The notes beneath the pieces were generated by a model. It worked only from the letters and a program-made list of their open reading frames with translations. It ran no database searches and was not told where the DNA came from. A stretch of DNA of 64,000 nucleotides from Lysinibacillus parviboronicapiens (GTDB lineage Bacteria; Bacillota; Bacilli; Bacillales_A; Planococcaceae), in the NCBI RefSeq assembly GCF_003049575.1, contig NZ_PYWI01000008.1:94181-158180 (forward strand), given 5' to 3'. Below, in pieces: positions 55,990 to 64,000 of the stretch; the stretch's first letter is position 1, and each line of letters opens with the position of its first letter. The position numbers and the translations under genes are program-made.

Positions 55990-56274
55990 GTTATTTTGTC
56001 TTTTTACGTTAAAATAGGACATGTATATGTAGCTTTCAGTTAGTAGCTGCCTAAACAACTACTGACTGATAACACCTCTGGTAGCTGTTTGGAATTGAAA
56101 TGGCGTCCATTTAAGGCTGTTTGTCGAACTACGTCGCATCCAGACTGACTGTCATCACATGAGGCTTTGGTGATAGGACGGACATCGAGTTGACCTTTTT
56201 GGAGACTTAAGCACCATTCAACATCCAGATGTACATGACGCAAAAGAGGTAATTGATAAGAAAAAGGTGAGTGT

Positions 56275-56949
56275 ATGGGGACATTACAAGGGAAAACCGT
56301 ACTCATTACAAGTGGGGGAACACTTGAAAAATGGGATCGTGTACGCGGGCATACGAATTTGTCGAAAGGCAGTATGGGATGCTATTTGGCTGAAGCAGCT
56401 CTTGCCGCCGGAGCCGATGTATTGTATATGCATGGCTATTTCGCGCAACTTCCTAAAAATCAAGATAAAATGCGTACGCTACAATTTGAAGGAATTGAAG
56501 ATTTAGGGACTAAGGTACACCATGCTGTTCAAGAGCAAAAGGTAGACATTGTGATTATGGCGGCGGCCGGCTCCGACTGGGTCATTGACAAGGTTTATGA
56601 CCAATCAGGCAACTTAATGGAGGAAGCGGGTAAAATGCCTTCGGACGAACCCCCTATCATCCACTTTAAAAAAGCGCCAAAAGTACTCGGGCAAATAAAG
56701 AACTGGCAGCCCAATGTCACACTTGTGGGCTTTAAACTAGAAGCAACAAATGATGAAGATTTCTTACTTGCACGAGCACGACTACGTATGGACTCAGCAC
56801 ATGCACAGTTTATGGTAGCGAATAGCTCACAGTCCTTATATGGTGGCGACGAACCACACTGGATTGTACCAGCAACAGGACAACCAATAAAAGTAATGGG
56901 CAAAGAACAAACAGCTAAAGCATTAATGGAATGTTTACAAACAACTTAA
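56275..56949 (+). CDS. CoaB-like phosphopantothenate-cysteine ligase domain protein
   Basis: 224 residues, a single CoaB-type domain without the CoaC flavoprotein part. N-terminal LITSGGTLEKWDRVRGHTNL is the nucleotide loop (usual: TAGGTxExIDxVR) and VTLVGFKLEA is the central motif. AAAGSDW replaces the canonical AAVSDW. Such stand-alone CoaB proteins occur in some Firmicutes instead of fused CoaBC. The usual CoaBC may lie elsewhere in this genome, making this a second copy with another substrate. AAGGTGAG precedes ATG 56275. Confidence 0.8.
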   Translation: MGTLQGKTVLITSGGTLEKWDRVRGHTNLSKGSMGCYLAEAALAAGADVLYMHGYFAQLPKNQDKMRTLQFEGIEDLGTKVHHAVQEQKVDIVIMAAAGSDWVIDKVYDQSGNLMEEAGKMPSDEPPIIHFKKAPKVLGQIKNWQPNVTLVGFKLEATNDEDFLLARARLRMDSAHAQFMVANSSQSLYGGDEPHWIVPATGQPIKVMGKEQTAKALMECLQTT

Positions 56950-56995
56950 AGCCGTAGGATAGCAGAAAGTAATGCTATCGGTCATAATAGCTAAA

Positions 56996-57031
56996 CTGTG
57001 CAGACAGCAAGTGAGTCTGCACAGTTTTTTT
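56996..57031 (+). terminator. Terminator of the CoaB-like gene
   Basis: CTGTGCAGAC pairs perfectly with GTCTGCACAG, followed by T6. Confidence 0.92.
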
Positions 57032-57098
57032 CTGTCGACAGCAGGTGTTTACGAAAAATCCATTTATCATTTAATTGATTTAACATTTGCTTTAGTTT

Positions 57099-57130
57099 AA
57101 TATTTACTTACCGGTAGGTAAGTAAATATT
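57099..57130. promoter_or_regulatory. Perfect palindromic operator upstream of a TetR gene
   Basis: AATATTTACTTACC (57099-57112) and GGTAAGTAAATATT (57117-57130) are exact inverted copies around GGTA. It lies 14 bases before the ATG of the TetR gene, so it almost certainly is the binding site of that regulator, giving autoregulation of the tetR-DUF418 operon. Confidence 0.85.
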
Positions 57131-57144
57131 TCTGGAGGTATACT

Positions 57145-57732
57145 ATGCGTAATCGCGAAGAAACATTTAAAAAAATTTTAGAAACAGCCTATGTCATGTT
57201 TTCTGAAAAAGGCTTTGATAAAACGAGTTTGTCTATGATTGCGGCGGATGTCGGCATATCTAAACCGGCTATCTACTATTACTTTACATCCAAGGATGAA
57301 TTAATTGAGTATTTATTTGATGAAATCTGTAGGGACATTTCGCTAAGCAACACGTTTGACTACAGTGATATTTCTAAAACAAATCTCAAACAAAAGTTAT
57401 TGGAAATTGGTTACCAATCAATTGATGAGCAAGCATCCGATAAGCATTTTAATAAAATCTTTAATCAATACATATTGTTAGCTTCACGGGATGACAAATA
57501 TATGACGAGGCTGCTGGATGTTCAAGCTGGTTATTTAAAGAGCTATCAGGATTTATTTAGCTATGCGGTAGAAATTGGAGCGATAAGCGCTACAAATATA
57601 GAAGCGAAAGCCCATATGCTTGCCATGGTCATCGATAATATAAGCAATTTCATGCTAACGGGTAGCAAGTTAGATTACAAAGGAATATGGCAAGAAGCTG
57701 TAGAGAGTGTATTGAGAGAACAAGCTCTATGA
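57145..57732 (+). CDS. TetR family regulator of the DUF418 operon
   Basis: 195 residues. The HTH segments (ILETAYVMFSEKGFDKTSLS, then DVGISKPAIYYYFTSKDEL) are canonical. ATG 57145 follows CTGGAGG. The start is directly downstream of a perfect palindrome, and the stop overlaps the next start in ATGA, so it regulates the membrane protein that follows. The C-terminal ligand domain is not recognised. Confidence 0.93.
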   Translation: MRNREETFKKILETAYVMFSEKGFDKTSLSMIAADVGISKPAIYYYFTSKDELIEYLFDEICRDISLSNTFDYSDISKTNLKQKLLEIGYQSIDEQASDKHFNKIFNQYILLASRDDKYMTRLLDVQAGYLKSYQDLFSYAVEIGAISATNIEAKAHMLAMVIDNISNFMLTGSKLDYKGIWQEAVESVLREQAL

Positions 57733-58826
57733 CGAAGGGGCAAGTTAGCAAACGGATGGAAGGGCTAGATTTTGCTCGGGCTTTAGCGATGTTTGGTATG
57801 TTTGTCGTAAACTTTGGTGTTATTACAGGCGCAGATGGGAATGGCCCTACATGGTTGATAGGGGTTCAAAATCTCTTCCAAGGACGCGCTTCCGCCATAT
57901 TTGTCATATTGGCTGGGCTAGGCATCGCGCTGATGACAGCTAAGGCAAGGGCTACAGAATCCCCTTTCCTTAAACAACAAAATAGAAAAACATTATGGAA
58001 AAGAGCTCTTTTTCTATTTGTACTAGGTATGATTTTGTATGCTGTGGGCTGGTCAGGAGACATATTACATTATTATGGCGTATATATGCTCATCGCCTCA
58101 TTTTTTATCGTATCATCTAGCACAACAATCATGCTATTAACAAGTGCACTATTAGTGACAGCACAAACATTTCAAATAATCTTTAATTATATGGCAGGTT
58201 GGGACCCTGACCAATTCTTACTAGAATATCTCGATTTTTGGACAGTAGAAGGGTTTCTGAGAAACTTGTTTTTCAACGGTTATCATCCTGTACTCCCGTG
58301 GTTTTGTTTCTTTTTTATCGGGCTAATTTTGGGACGATTAGATTTAACAGATGCTACAGTCAGAAAAAAACTGCTCATTGCTGGCTTTTCGATAACGGTT
58401 TTAACAGAAATCCTATCTAAAATATTGATAAATGTAACGACCAAATCCCTATTGGATACGGATAGCGCGTGGTTTCTCTTTGAAACAGGACCAATCCCGC
58501 CGAATGTCCTTTACATCGTGTCCAATACTGCAACGGCACTGATTGTCATTGTTGTTTCTCTTTATATTGCCGAAAAATTTGCTGAAAATGGACTGATACG
58601 TGCCATTATCCAGACAGGTCAATTGACATTGACGCATTATGTAAGCCACGTCTTCCTTGGGATTGGTATATTAATTGTCTTCCATCGATTGGAGCATCAA
58701 ACGATAGCTTTTTCCCTTCTTTATGCATGTCTGTTTTTCATCGGCAGTATGCTATTCTCTGTACTATGGAGACGAAAATATAATAGGGGCCCCATCGAGA
58801 TCATCATGAGAAAAGTCACAAAGTAG
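57729..58826 (+). CDS. DUF418/YeiB-like membrane protein
   Basis: 365 residues from ATG 57729, overlapping the tetR stop by 4 bases. Nine or ten membrane helices. The start RMEGLDFARALAMFGMFVVN and the pattern NLFQGRASAIFVILAGLGIA are those of the YeiB/DUF418-DUF1624 group, related to heparan-alpha-glucosaminide acetyltransferases. The ending TLTHYVSHVFLGIGI is also typical. A membrane acyltransferase is a reasonable inference. The upstream frame to 57687 is not used. Confidence 0.88.
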   Translation: MTKGQVSKRMEGLDFARALAMFGMFVVNFGVITGADGNGPTWLIGVQNLFQGRASAIFVILAGLGIALMTAKARATESPFLKQQNRKTLWKRALFLFVLGMILYAVGWSGDILHYYGVYMLIASFFIVSSSTTIMLLTSALLVTAQTFQIIFNYMAGWDPDQFLLEYLDFWTVEGFLRNLFFNGYHPVLPWFCFFFIGLILGRLDLTDATVRKKLLIAGFSITVLTEILSKILINVTTKSLLDTDSAWFLFETGPIPPNVLYIVSNTATALIVIVVSLYIAEKFAENGLIRAIIQTGQLTLTHYVSHVFLGIGILIVFHRLEHQTIAFSLLYACLFFIGSMLFSVLWRRKYNRGPIEIIMRKVTK

Positions 58827-58940
58827 AGGAGAAACATTCATTCACGAATAAACCGAGTTTGATCAATAAGTTTAGTAAGAGAAAGGACAGTAAGAACCTT
58901 CCAATAACGTAGACGTCTTGTTATAAAAGGGGGTGGGATA

Positions 58941-59134
58941 ATGGGTTTTTGGTATTTCTTACTATTATTTTTAGGGCTATTTTTAGTGATGAAAGGGTTA
59001 TTTATGAAAAAGCCGTCATTGGTCGTTCACAAAATTAGTTTCGTAATAGTAGGCTTTTCTGTATGTCATTATCATTTTTTATGTTCTCACCAGGAAGTGC
59101 AGAAATAATGGCAAAATTACTGCATATGAATTAG
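58941..59134 (+). pseudogene. Small membrane protein with a -1 frameshift
   Basis: ATG 58941 follows AAAAGGGGGTGGG. The first frame gives GFWYFLLLFLGLFLVMKGLF, one membrane segment, then stops at 59106-59108. The conserved-looking end FFMFSPGSAEIMAKLLHMN continues in another frame from about 59066 and stops at 59132-59134. The span is one base short of a multiple of three, so one base is missing near GTATGTCATT (59061-59070). The intact protein would have about 64 residues with two helices. Family not named; function unknown. Confidence 0.7.
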
Positions 59135-59225
59135 AGGGGCGATTGTGAATTCATTACCAGTGGAAAATATGCTAGCAAGTGGAGATGGAAAACTGTTTGT
59201 ACGTTTTATTGTACTTTTTAAATGC

Positions 59226-59278
59226 AAAAAAACCGAAAAATATGTAAGCCGTGCATAAAGCTTACATATTTTCGGCTG
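59226..59278. terminator. Bidirectional terminator before helD
   Basis: CCGAAAAATATGTAAGC pairs with GCTTACATATTTTCGG with A-rich and T-rich flanks. It serves helD (minus) and the small membrane gene (plus). Confidence 0.85.
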
Positions 59279-59326
59279 ATTTAGGTCATTGTCTCCATTT
59301 GTGTATCGTTGACATTTCAACGAAGG

Positions 59327-61663
59327 TCAAGCTAAGACGAAACTTTCCTGCAAGACGTTTCGCAATAATGGGGTCGGTTTACCTACACTGTAAAGTTGCA
59401 AATGATGCATAGCTCTGGTGCAGGCAGTGTAGAATAGTCTGCGCAGGCTGTCATCGCCGTAAACTTGCTCTGACGCGTCATAAATGATGACAGCTTCGAA
59501 TTCGATGCCTTTAGACAAATAAGACGGTATGACAACAACTCCTTGTTCATACTCAAGTGAGCCGCTCTTCAAGAGCTTAATATCATCAATGTTGGACAAG
59601 GCTTCATAAGCATGCTTACTCTCCTCAGCGGATTTACATATTATCGCAATGCTATTATAGCCAAGACTTTGCAAAGCTGTAACTTTGGATGTAATGCAGC
59701 GGTGCAGCTCTGCGTGATCGAGCAATTGTGTCAGGGCAGGCAACTCACCATCACGTTCGAAAGGGATAATCCGTTCGCCGTTAGGTACTAGTCTGCGTGT
59801 AAATTCGATGATCGGTTTTGTGGAACGGTAGCTGCGCGTCATGTTGATGACTTCCGTTTCATCTTGTCCGTATAAGCTGCTCAGGATGTCAAAATCCACC
59901 ATTTCACTGGCATGGGCGAATATTGCCTGATTAAAGTCGCCTAGCACAGTCATCCTTGCCGAAGGAAATAAACGTTTTAAAAACTCGAATTGGAATGGTG
60001 AATAGTCTTGTGCCTCGTCAACAAGGATGTGCTTTATCGAGCGATTCGTCTGAAAGCCTTGAATCAACTCTTGCAAAAGTAAAAATGGAGTAGCGTCTTC
60101 GTAAAATAGTTTGCTGTCGTCTAGCATTTCTAGCGTTGCTTGACAAATATCCGCCCACTCCGCGGGTGTTTTCCCCTCTATCCACTGGTTGATCTGAAGA
60201 GGATCAGTAAAAAGCTGCTTATATATCCCGTTAATGTCGATGAAATCATATGCTCGCACACGTTTACGTAACGGTTTCAATTTCTGTTGAACAACCAAGC
60301 GGGCAAGTTCTTCCAGCTCGATTTCATAATCGGCAATCGATTCCCCATTGAGGCCACGTTTTTTCGCTAAGTAGGTACGGGCCTTGTGGTACTCCTCATT
60401 GCTAAGTAGCTCGATTTTCTCCTGTACCCACGGCATAGTCAGTTCAGCCTTTTGGGTTTCTTTTATTTTGTTCATTAGCCAATCCTTTAACTTTTCAAGT
60501 CTATTATGGAAGCGGAGTGAAGTGTCGTTATAATAAAAGCATTCTGCTATTTGTTGAGCGGTAACAATCGGCGTACCTCTGAAGAGCACGTCTTTGAAAC
60601 ACATGCCAGATACCTCTAATGACTTTCGATATGATTCGATCGCTTCGAAAAAAAGGGGTGATGCTTTGAATCGAATGCTTGCCACCCTTGACTTGTAGGA
60701 CGGGGTATTGGTAGCTGTTAAAACATATTCCAATTGCTCATAAGGATTTTCAACGTGAAATGCTTTACTTAAGCGATGATCCAAGTATTCCTGAAATGTG
60801 ACTTGCTGCATATTCTCTTCGCCCAGTTCCGGCAGTACATTAGACACATAACTGTTAAACATGGAGTTAGGTGAAAATAGAATAATTTGATCAGCACTTA
60901 GACGATCTCGATATTTGTAGAGCAAATAAGCAATGCGCTGTAGGGCGGCAGATGTTTTGCCACTACCAGCTGCACCGTGCACAATGAGCAGTCGCCCACG
61001 ATCATGTCGGATGATTCGGTTTTGCTCCTGTTGGATGGTAGCTACGATACTGTGCATATGTTTGTCAGTACCTTGGCCTAGCACCTGCTGTAAAATCTCG
61101 TCTCCAATAGTAAGACTCGTATCGAACATAGACTGAAGAACACCGCCGCGGATTAGATATTGCCACTTTTTCTCCAATATGCCTTGGAATACGCCTCCAG
61201 GGGTTGCATATTGAGCGGGGCCCGGTTGGTAATCATAGTAGACACTCGAGATGGGTGCTCTCCAGTCGTAGATAAGGAAATCCTCCCCACTGTCATCCAT
61301 CAGCGAGGAGATGCCAATATAGAATTGTTCCTGTGTTGAATGTCCTTCCTCTATGAAATCAATTCGTCCGAAGTAGGGAGCCTTTTGCATACGGCTCAAC
61401 GTGGACAATCTTTTGGCTGCATGTCTATGGGTGCTTTGGCTTACGGAAAGAGCTTGAGCTTCTTGTCTCAATCCGATGATGGTCTCAAGATAATCGTCAA
61501 AGGTATCAACATTCACCTTGACTTCATCCCAAAAGTGTTTACGTATATTAACCAGTTCGTTCCGACGACGAGAAGTTTCTTCCTCTAATTTGCAGATTTG
61601 CTTTGATATCGTCTCTATTACACTGTCTACTCGTTTTTGCTCTTGCTGAAATTCTGACTCCAT
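59327..61663 (-). CDS. helD: HelD-like RNA polymerase recycling motor (UvrD-type helicase)
   Basis: 778 residues from ATG 61663 with AAGGAG spaced 8. Coiled-coil N-terminal arm (about 1-75), Walker A GAAGSGKTSAAL, a long middle insertion, Walker B HILVDEAQDYSPFQFEFLKR, the ssDNA/motor motif TRSYRSTKPIIEF and C-terminal GIEFEAVIIYDASE followed by TACTRA. This is the domain order of HelD (YvgS), which releases stalled RNA polymerase from DNA. Monocistronic. Confidence 0.9.
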   Translation of the reverse strand: MESEFQQEQKRVDSVIETISKQICKLEEETSRRRNELVNIRKHFWDEVKVNVDTFDDYLETIIGLRQEAQALSVSQSTHRHAAKRLSTLSRMQKAPYFGRIDFIEEGHSTQEQFYIGISSLMDDSGEDFLIYDWRAPISSVYYDYQPGPAQYATPGGVFQGILEKKWQYLIRGGVLQSMFDTSLTIGDEILQQVLGQGTDKHMHSIVATIQQEQNRIIRHDRGRLLIVHGAAGSGKTSAALQRIAYLLYKYRDRLSADQIILFSPNSMFNSYVSNVLPELGEENMQQVTFQEYLDHRLSKAFHVENPYEQLEYVLTATNTPSYKSRVASIRFKASPLFFEAIESYRKSLEVSGMCFKDVLFRGTPIVTAQQIAECFYYNDTSLRFHNRLEKLKDWLMNKIKETQKAELTMPWVQEKIELLSNEEYHKARTYLAKKRGLNGESIADYEIELEELARLVVQQKLKPLRKRVRAYDFIDINGIYKQLFTDPLQINQWIEGKTPAEWADICQATLEMLDDSKLFYEDATPFLLLQELIQGFQTNRSIKHILVDEAQDYSPFQFEFLKRLFPSARMTVLGDFNQAIFAHASEMVDFDILSSLYGQDETEVINMTRSYRSTKPIIEFTRRLVPNGERIIPFERDGELPALTQLLDHAELHRCITSKVTALQSLGYNSIAIICKSAEESKHAYEALSNIDDIKLLKSGSLEYEQGVVVIPSYLSKGIEFEAVIIYDASEQVYGDDSLRRLFYTACTRAMHHLQLYSVGKPTPLLRNVLQESFVLA

Positions 61664-62178
61664 AGCAACCACTCCTTAAAAAAATTGGGTTTGACAAACG
61701 AAAAACTATGTTATATAATATAAAATAGGTATATAATGCCTGTAGTTATTATTAGGCATATATCTATATAAATTTACCACAGGTGCTCATTTTTATCAAT
61801 GGTTGAGACATATTTTCTATGCTTGTGGTTTCTAAATGCTTTTTGTGCTAACATCCACCAATTGAATGCAAAGACACACACCCGCTAGATAAGAGGGTGT
61901 TTTTTTGACCTTAATTTTCTAGTCCTAGTGTATAATGATAATAAAGTTATTGAATTTTGATTAAAAAAAGCTAAGAGCCTTACTACATTCTACGTAGCAA
62001 GGCTCTTTAAAGTTGTTTACTTCTTATTGAACTAACGCATCTGTTCGTTTAAGTGTAACTCTTCACAATTACTAGATATTATATAGGTGAATAGAAAGAT
62101 AAATTAAAATTTAGTTTAGTAGTTGTTAAAGTAGGTTATTTATATTATTCTCTTATAATTTTTCAAAAAGGAGAGTTT
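61664..62178. other. 515-bp intergenic region with two opposing hairpins
   Basis: The helD promoter lies at the left. At 61877-61906 ACACCC/GGGTGT with T7 terminates plus-strand transcripts, though no plus gene precedes it. At 61974-62006 AGAGCCTTACTAC/GTAGCAAGGCTCT has a T-run on the minus side, though no minus gene precedes it. No coding frame is seen between them. Confidence 0.55.
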
Positions 62179-63606
62179 ATGAAAAAGATTATTGTTTTTG
62201 TATTAACGATATTTATATTATTCTCAGGATTCGCAACACAAAGTTATGCGTTGTCAGATTCGAAATCTGCGGCAATACAAGCATTGCTAGATGATGCCTG
62301 TCGTATATCAGGTGTGCCGGGAATGTCAATCTCAATACTTGCTGATGATGAAGTGTTCTACTTTTCTTCAGGGTATGCAGACCGTGAAAAGGGGTTGTCT
62401 GCAAGTGAAAATACACTCTATGAGTTAGCCTCGGTCAGTAAAGCTTTTACCGGTATGGGTATTATGCTGTTGGAAGAGCAAGGGCTGCTCTCAATGACTG
62501 ACCCTGTCCAAAAACATTTACCTTGGTTTACGTTAAAGTATCAAGGGAAACCTGTTGATATGCAAAGCCTTACACTAAATAACTTTCTTCACCATACCAG
62601 TGGTCTAACAAATATTAGGCATACTCAAAATATTCCACAGGGCAATACACCGGATATGTTGCAAAAGACTGTGGAAATGCTCGTGGATGCTGAATTGGCG
62701 TTCCCTCCCGGTGAACAGTATAACTATGGAACCGTTAATTATGACGTATTGGGTTTGGTTATTGAGATTGTGTCGCGACAAAGTTATGAAGACTTTATGA
62801 GGGAACAGGTATTTCAGCCGTTAGGTCTTCACCAGACGTATGTTTATAAAGAAGATGCTCAAGCCACTGGACAGTTGGCACAGGGCTACCGTTCTTCCTT
62901 TTTTATGACAACTCCATTTAAAGCTCCGGATTATGCTGGGAATAAACCCGCAGGCTACATCATTTCTAATACAAAAGATATGGCGCGTTGGATGGGCATA
63001 CAGATGGGTATCGTGCAGGACATACCCGAAATATTTCACACGGTTATCGAAAAATCACATAGGGGTGATATGTCTGTTTCGGCTGTCAACGATATGTATT
63101 ATGCGGCAGGCTGGTCGGTAAACGCCGACCAAACGATTATAGAACACACAGGGGGCAACCCAAATTTCAGAACCGAAGTAGCCATACTGCTAAATGAACG
63201 AACAGCCGTCTGCTTGCTGAGCAACGGTGCAAATACCAATATAAACCTGGTACTAAAAGTTAAAGATATATTAGACGGCAATCTAACTCAGTCATATGAA
63301 ATAAGTGGCACACAGCTTTTGGATATCATTTTGTCGTCTATCACAATTATTCTTTGCCTATTGGCCGTTTTGCTATTTCTCTTAGGGTTACGCAGAAGGA
63401 AAACGAATGAGCGGCAGCCAATGACAAAAAAGAGAATAATCGTAACAGTTATTTTCCTGATCGCTACGATTGCCCTGGGTATACTGTGCTGTGCTTTCGA
63501 TTGGTCAACGATACTTATTTGGCAAACATATAGTATTCTTACAGCTTTGATTTCGACAGCATTATTAACAGCAAGCATTACATGGTTTGTATACACTCAC
63601 CGATAA
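62179..63606 (+). CDS. Serine hydrolase, beta-lactamase class C-like, with C-terminal membrane anchor
   Basis: 475 residues. The signal peptide ends near SYALS (about 25). The active-site SxxK is S85-V-S-K88; the second motif reads Y183-G-T rather than the usual YxN; the third is HTGG in the C-terminal part (EHTGGNPNF). After residue 375 there are three membrane helices (IILSSITIILCLLAVLLFLL, VTVIFLIATIALGILCC, ILTALISTALLTASITW), so the enzyme is anchored on the outer face. The family covers D,D-peptidases, esterases and beta-lactamases. Monocistronic, with a terminator downstream. Confidence 0.9.
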   Translation: MKKIIVFVLTIFILFSGFATQSYALSDSKSAAIQALLDDACRISGVPGMSISILADDEVFYFSSGYADREKGLSASENTLYELASVSKAFTGMGIMLLEEQGLLSMTDPVQKHLPWFTLKYQGKPVDMQSLTLNNFLHHTSGLTNIRHTQNIPQGNTPDMLQKTVEMLVDAELAFPPGEQYNYGTVNYDVLGLVIEIVSRQSYEDFMREQVFQPLGLHQTYVYKEDAQATGQLAQGYRSSFFMTTPFKAPDYAGNKPAGYIISNTKDMARWMGIQMGIVQDIPEIFHTVIEKSHRGDMSVSAVNDMYYAAGWSVNADQTIIEHTGGNPNFRTEVAILLNERTAVCLLSNGANTNINLVLKVKDILDGNLTQSYEISGTQLLDIILSSITIILCLLAVLLFLLGLRRRKTNERQPMTKKRIIVTVIFLIATIALGILCCAFDWSTILIWQTYSILTALISTALLTASITWFVYTHR

Positions 63607-63682
63607 AAATCTCGCTCCCAAAATAAGCATAATGTTAAGTAATTAAATTTCAATTTATCGGTATGCTTAATTTGAAAAACAT

Positions 63683-63704
63683 AAGACACTTCGGTGTCTT
63701 TTTT
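63683..63704 (+). terminator. Terminator of the serine hydrolase gene
   Basis: AAGACAC pairs with GTGTCTT across a TTCG loop, followed by T5. A second hairpin (CTAATGG/CATTAG with T6) lies at 63893-63918, and no gene was found between 63607 and the window end at 64000. Confidence 0.85.
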
Positions 63705-64000
63705 AATATCATCGACAATTTTCCCAGTCAAACCTAATTACTATTGCTTCCACTAATCTCCCTCTATAAATATTGATGTATCAACGGTTTCCACCATTTC
63801 GTGATGAAGAAAAAATATTTTTCCACTTGATTTATGAACAGTATTTTCAATTTATAGTTATAATTTACAATCCGAGTGTACGCTTCGCTAAAACTAATGG
63901 AAATCATTAGCTTTTTTATCCACTATGTGATGCACAATGGATCTCTGCGATACTTATGACGACGTACCCTCCCATGTCTCTTAGCGTCATTTGCGCTTAC

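Noticed and set aside
63920..64000. Possible C-terminus of a minus-strand gene entering from beyond the window
   Set aside because: One minus frame is open to the edge for about 25 codons, but it is too short to judge and is not followed by a clear terminator in that direction.

Overview
The window looks like chromosome of a low-GC, endospore-forming member of the Bacillales. A Lysinibacillus-like Bacillaceae/Planococcaceae genome fits best. The evidence is a gerB-gerA-gerC spore germination operon, strong AGGAGG-type ribosome binding sites with frequent TTG and GTG starts, sigma-B-type promoters, DUF2089 and DUF3889 proteins, and Bacillus-type adaA/adaB genes. The genus is inferred from gene content. 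No phage, plasmid, CRISPR array, rRNA or tRNA gene was recognised, and there is no intact transposase.

Layout. 1-8 kb: a sulfurtransferase cut by the window edge, a 21-bp tandem repeat array, an acyl-CoA dehydrogenase/acyl-CoA ligase operon with a convergent TetR gene, an MBL-fold hydrolase and a malic enzyme. 8-16 kb: a frameshifted chemoreceptor, a Yip1-like membrane protein, stand-alone purC, gdhA, a YaiI/YqxD-DsdA pair and a lipoprotein. 16-21 kb: small conserved proteins, a class V aminotransferase and a DUF2089/SHOCT-like three-gene operon. 21-25 kb: an alkylation-damage cluster, with alkA divergent from a 2OG-Fe(II) oxygenase, adaA, adaB and a radical SAM protein. 25-28 kb: a second chemoreceptor interrupted by an in-frame amber codon, followed by a compact type I toxin-antitoxin locus. 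28-38 kb: a ferric-reductase-like flavocytochrome, a DnaD-domain protein, a YdjM-like protein, an orphan squalene/phytoene synthase-like enzyme, an SDR, type II pantothenate kinase, small Asn/Lys-rich proteins, DJ-1/PfpI, and a MarR-MFS pair. 38-45 kb: a third chemoreceptor with a 3' frameshift, a LysM-NlpC/P60 hydrolase, an amino-acid ABC transporter and an RNase HI-like protein. 45-54 kb: a SEC-C protein, PepF, Dps and a YflT-like stress protein (both with sigma-B promoter matches), then the ger operon. 54-64 kb: an inverted-repeat-bounded intergenic element, EamA/LysR, a stand-alone CoaB-like protein, a TetR-DUF418 operon with a perfect palindromic operator, a frameshifted small membrane gene, HelD and a membrane-anchored class C beta-lactamase-like hydrolase.

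Three points stand out. All three chemoreceptor genes in the window are disrupted. The 250-bp locus at 27.35-27.70 kb contains every part of a BsrE/TxpA-like type I toxin-antitoxin system. Several non-coding repeats or structured elements (872-1037, 4317-4430, 15264-15335, 36083-36176, 53713-54012) are not explained by the genes. Three of the four gene lesions are single-base losses, so sequence or assembly error must be excluded first.
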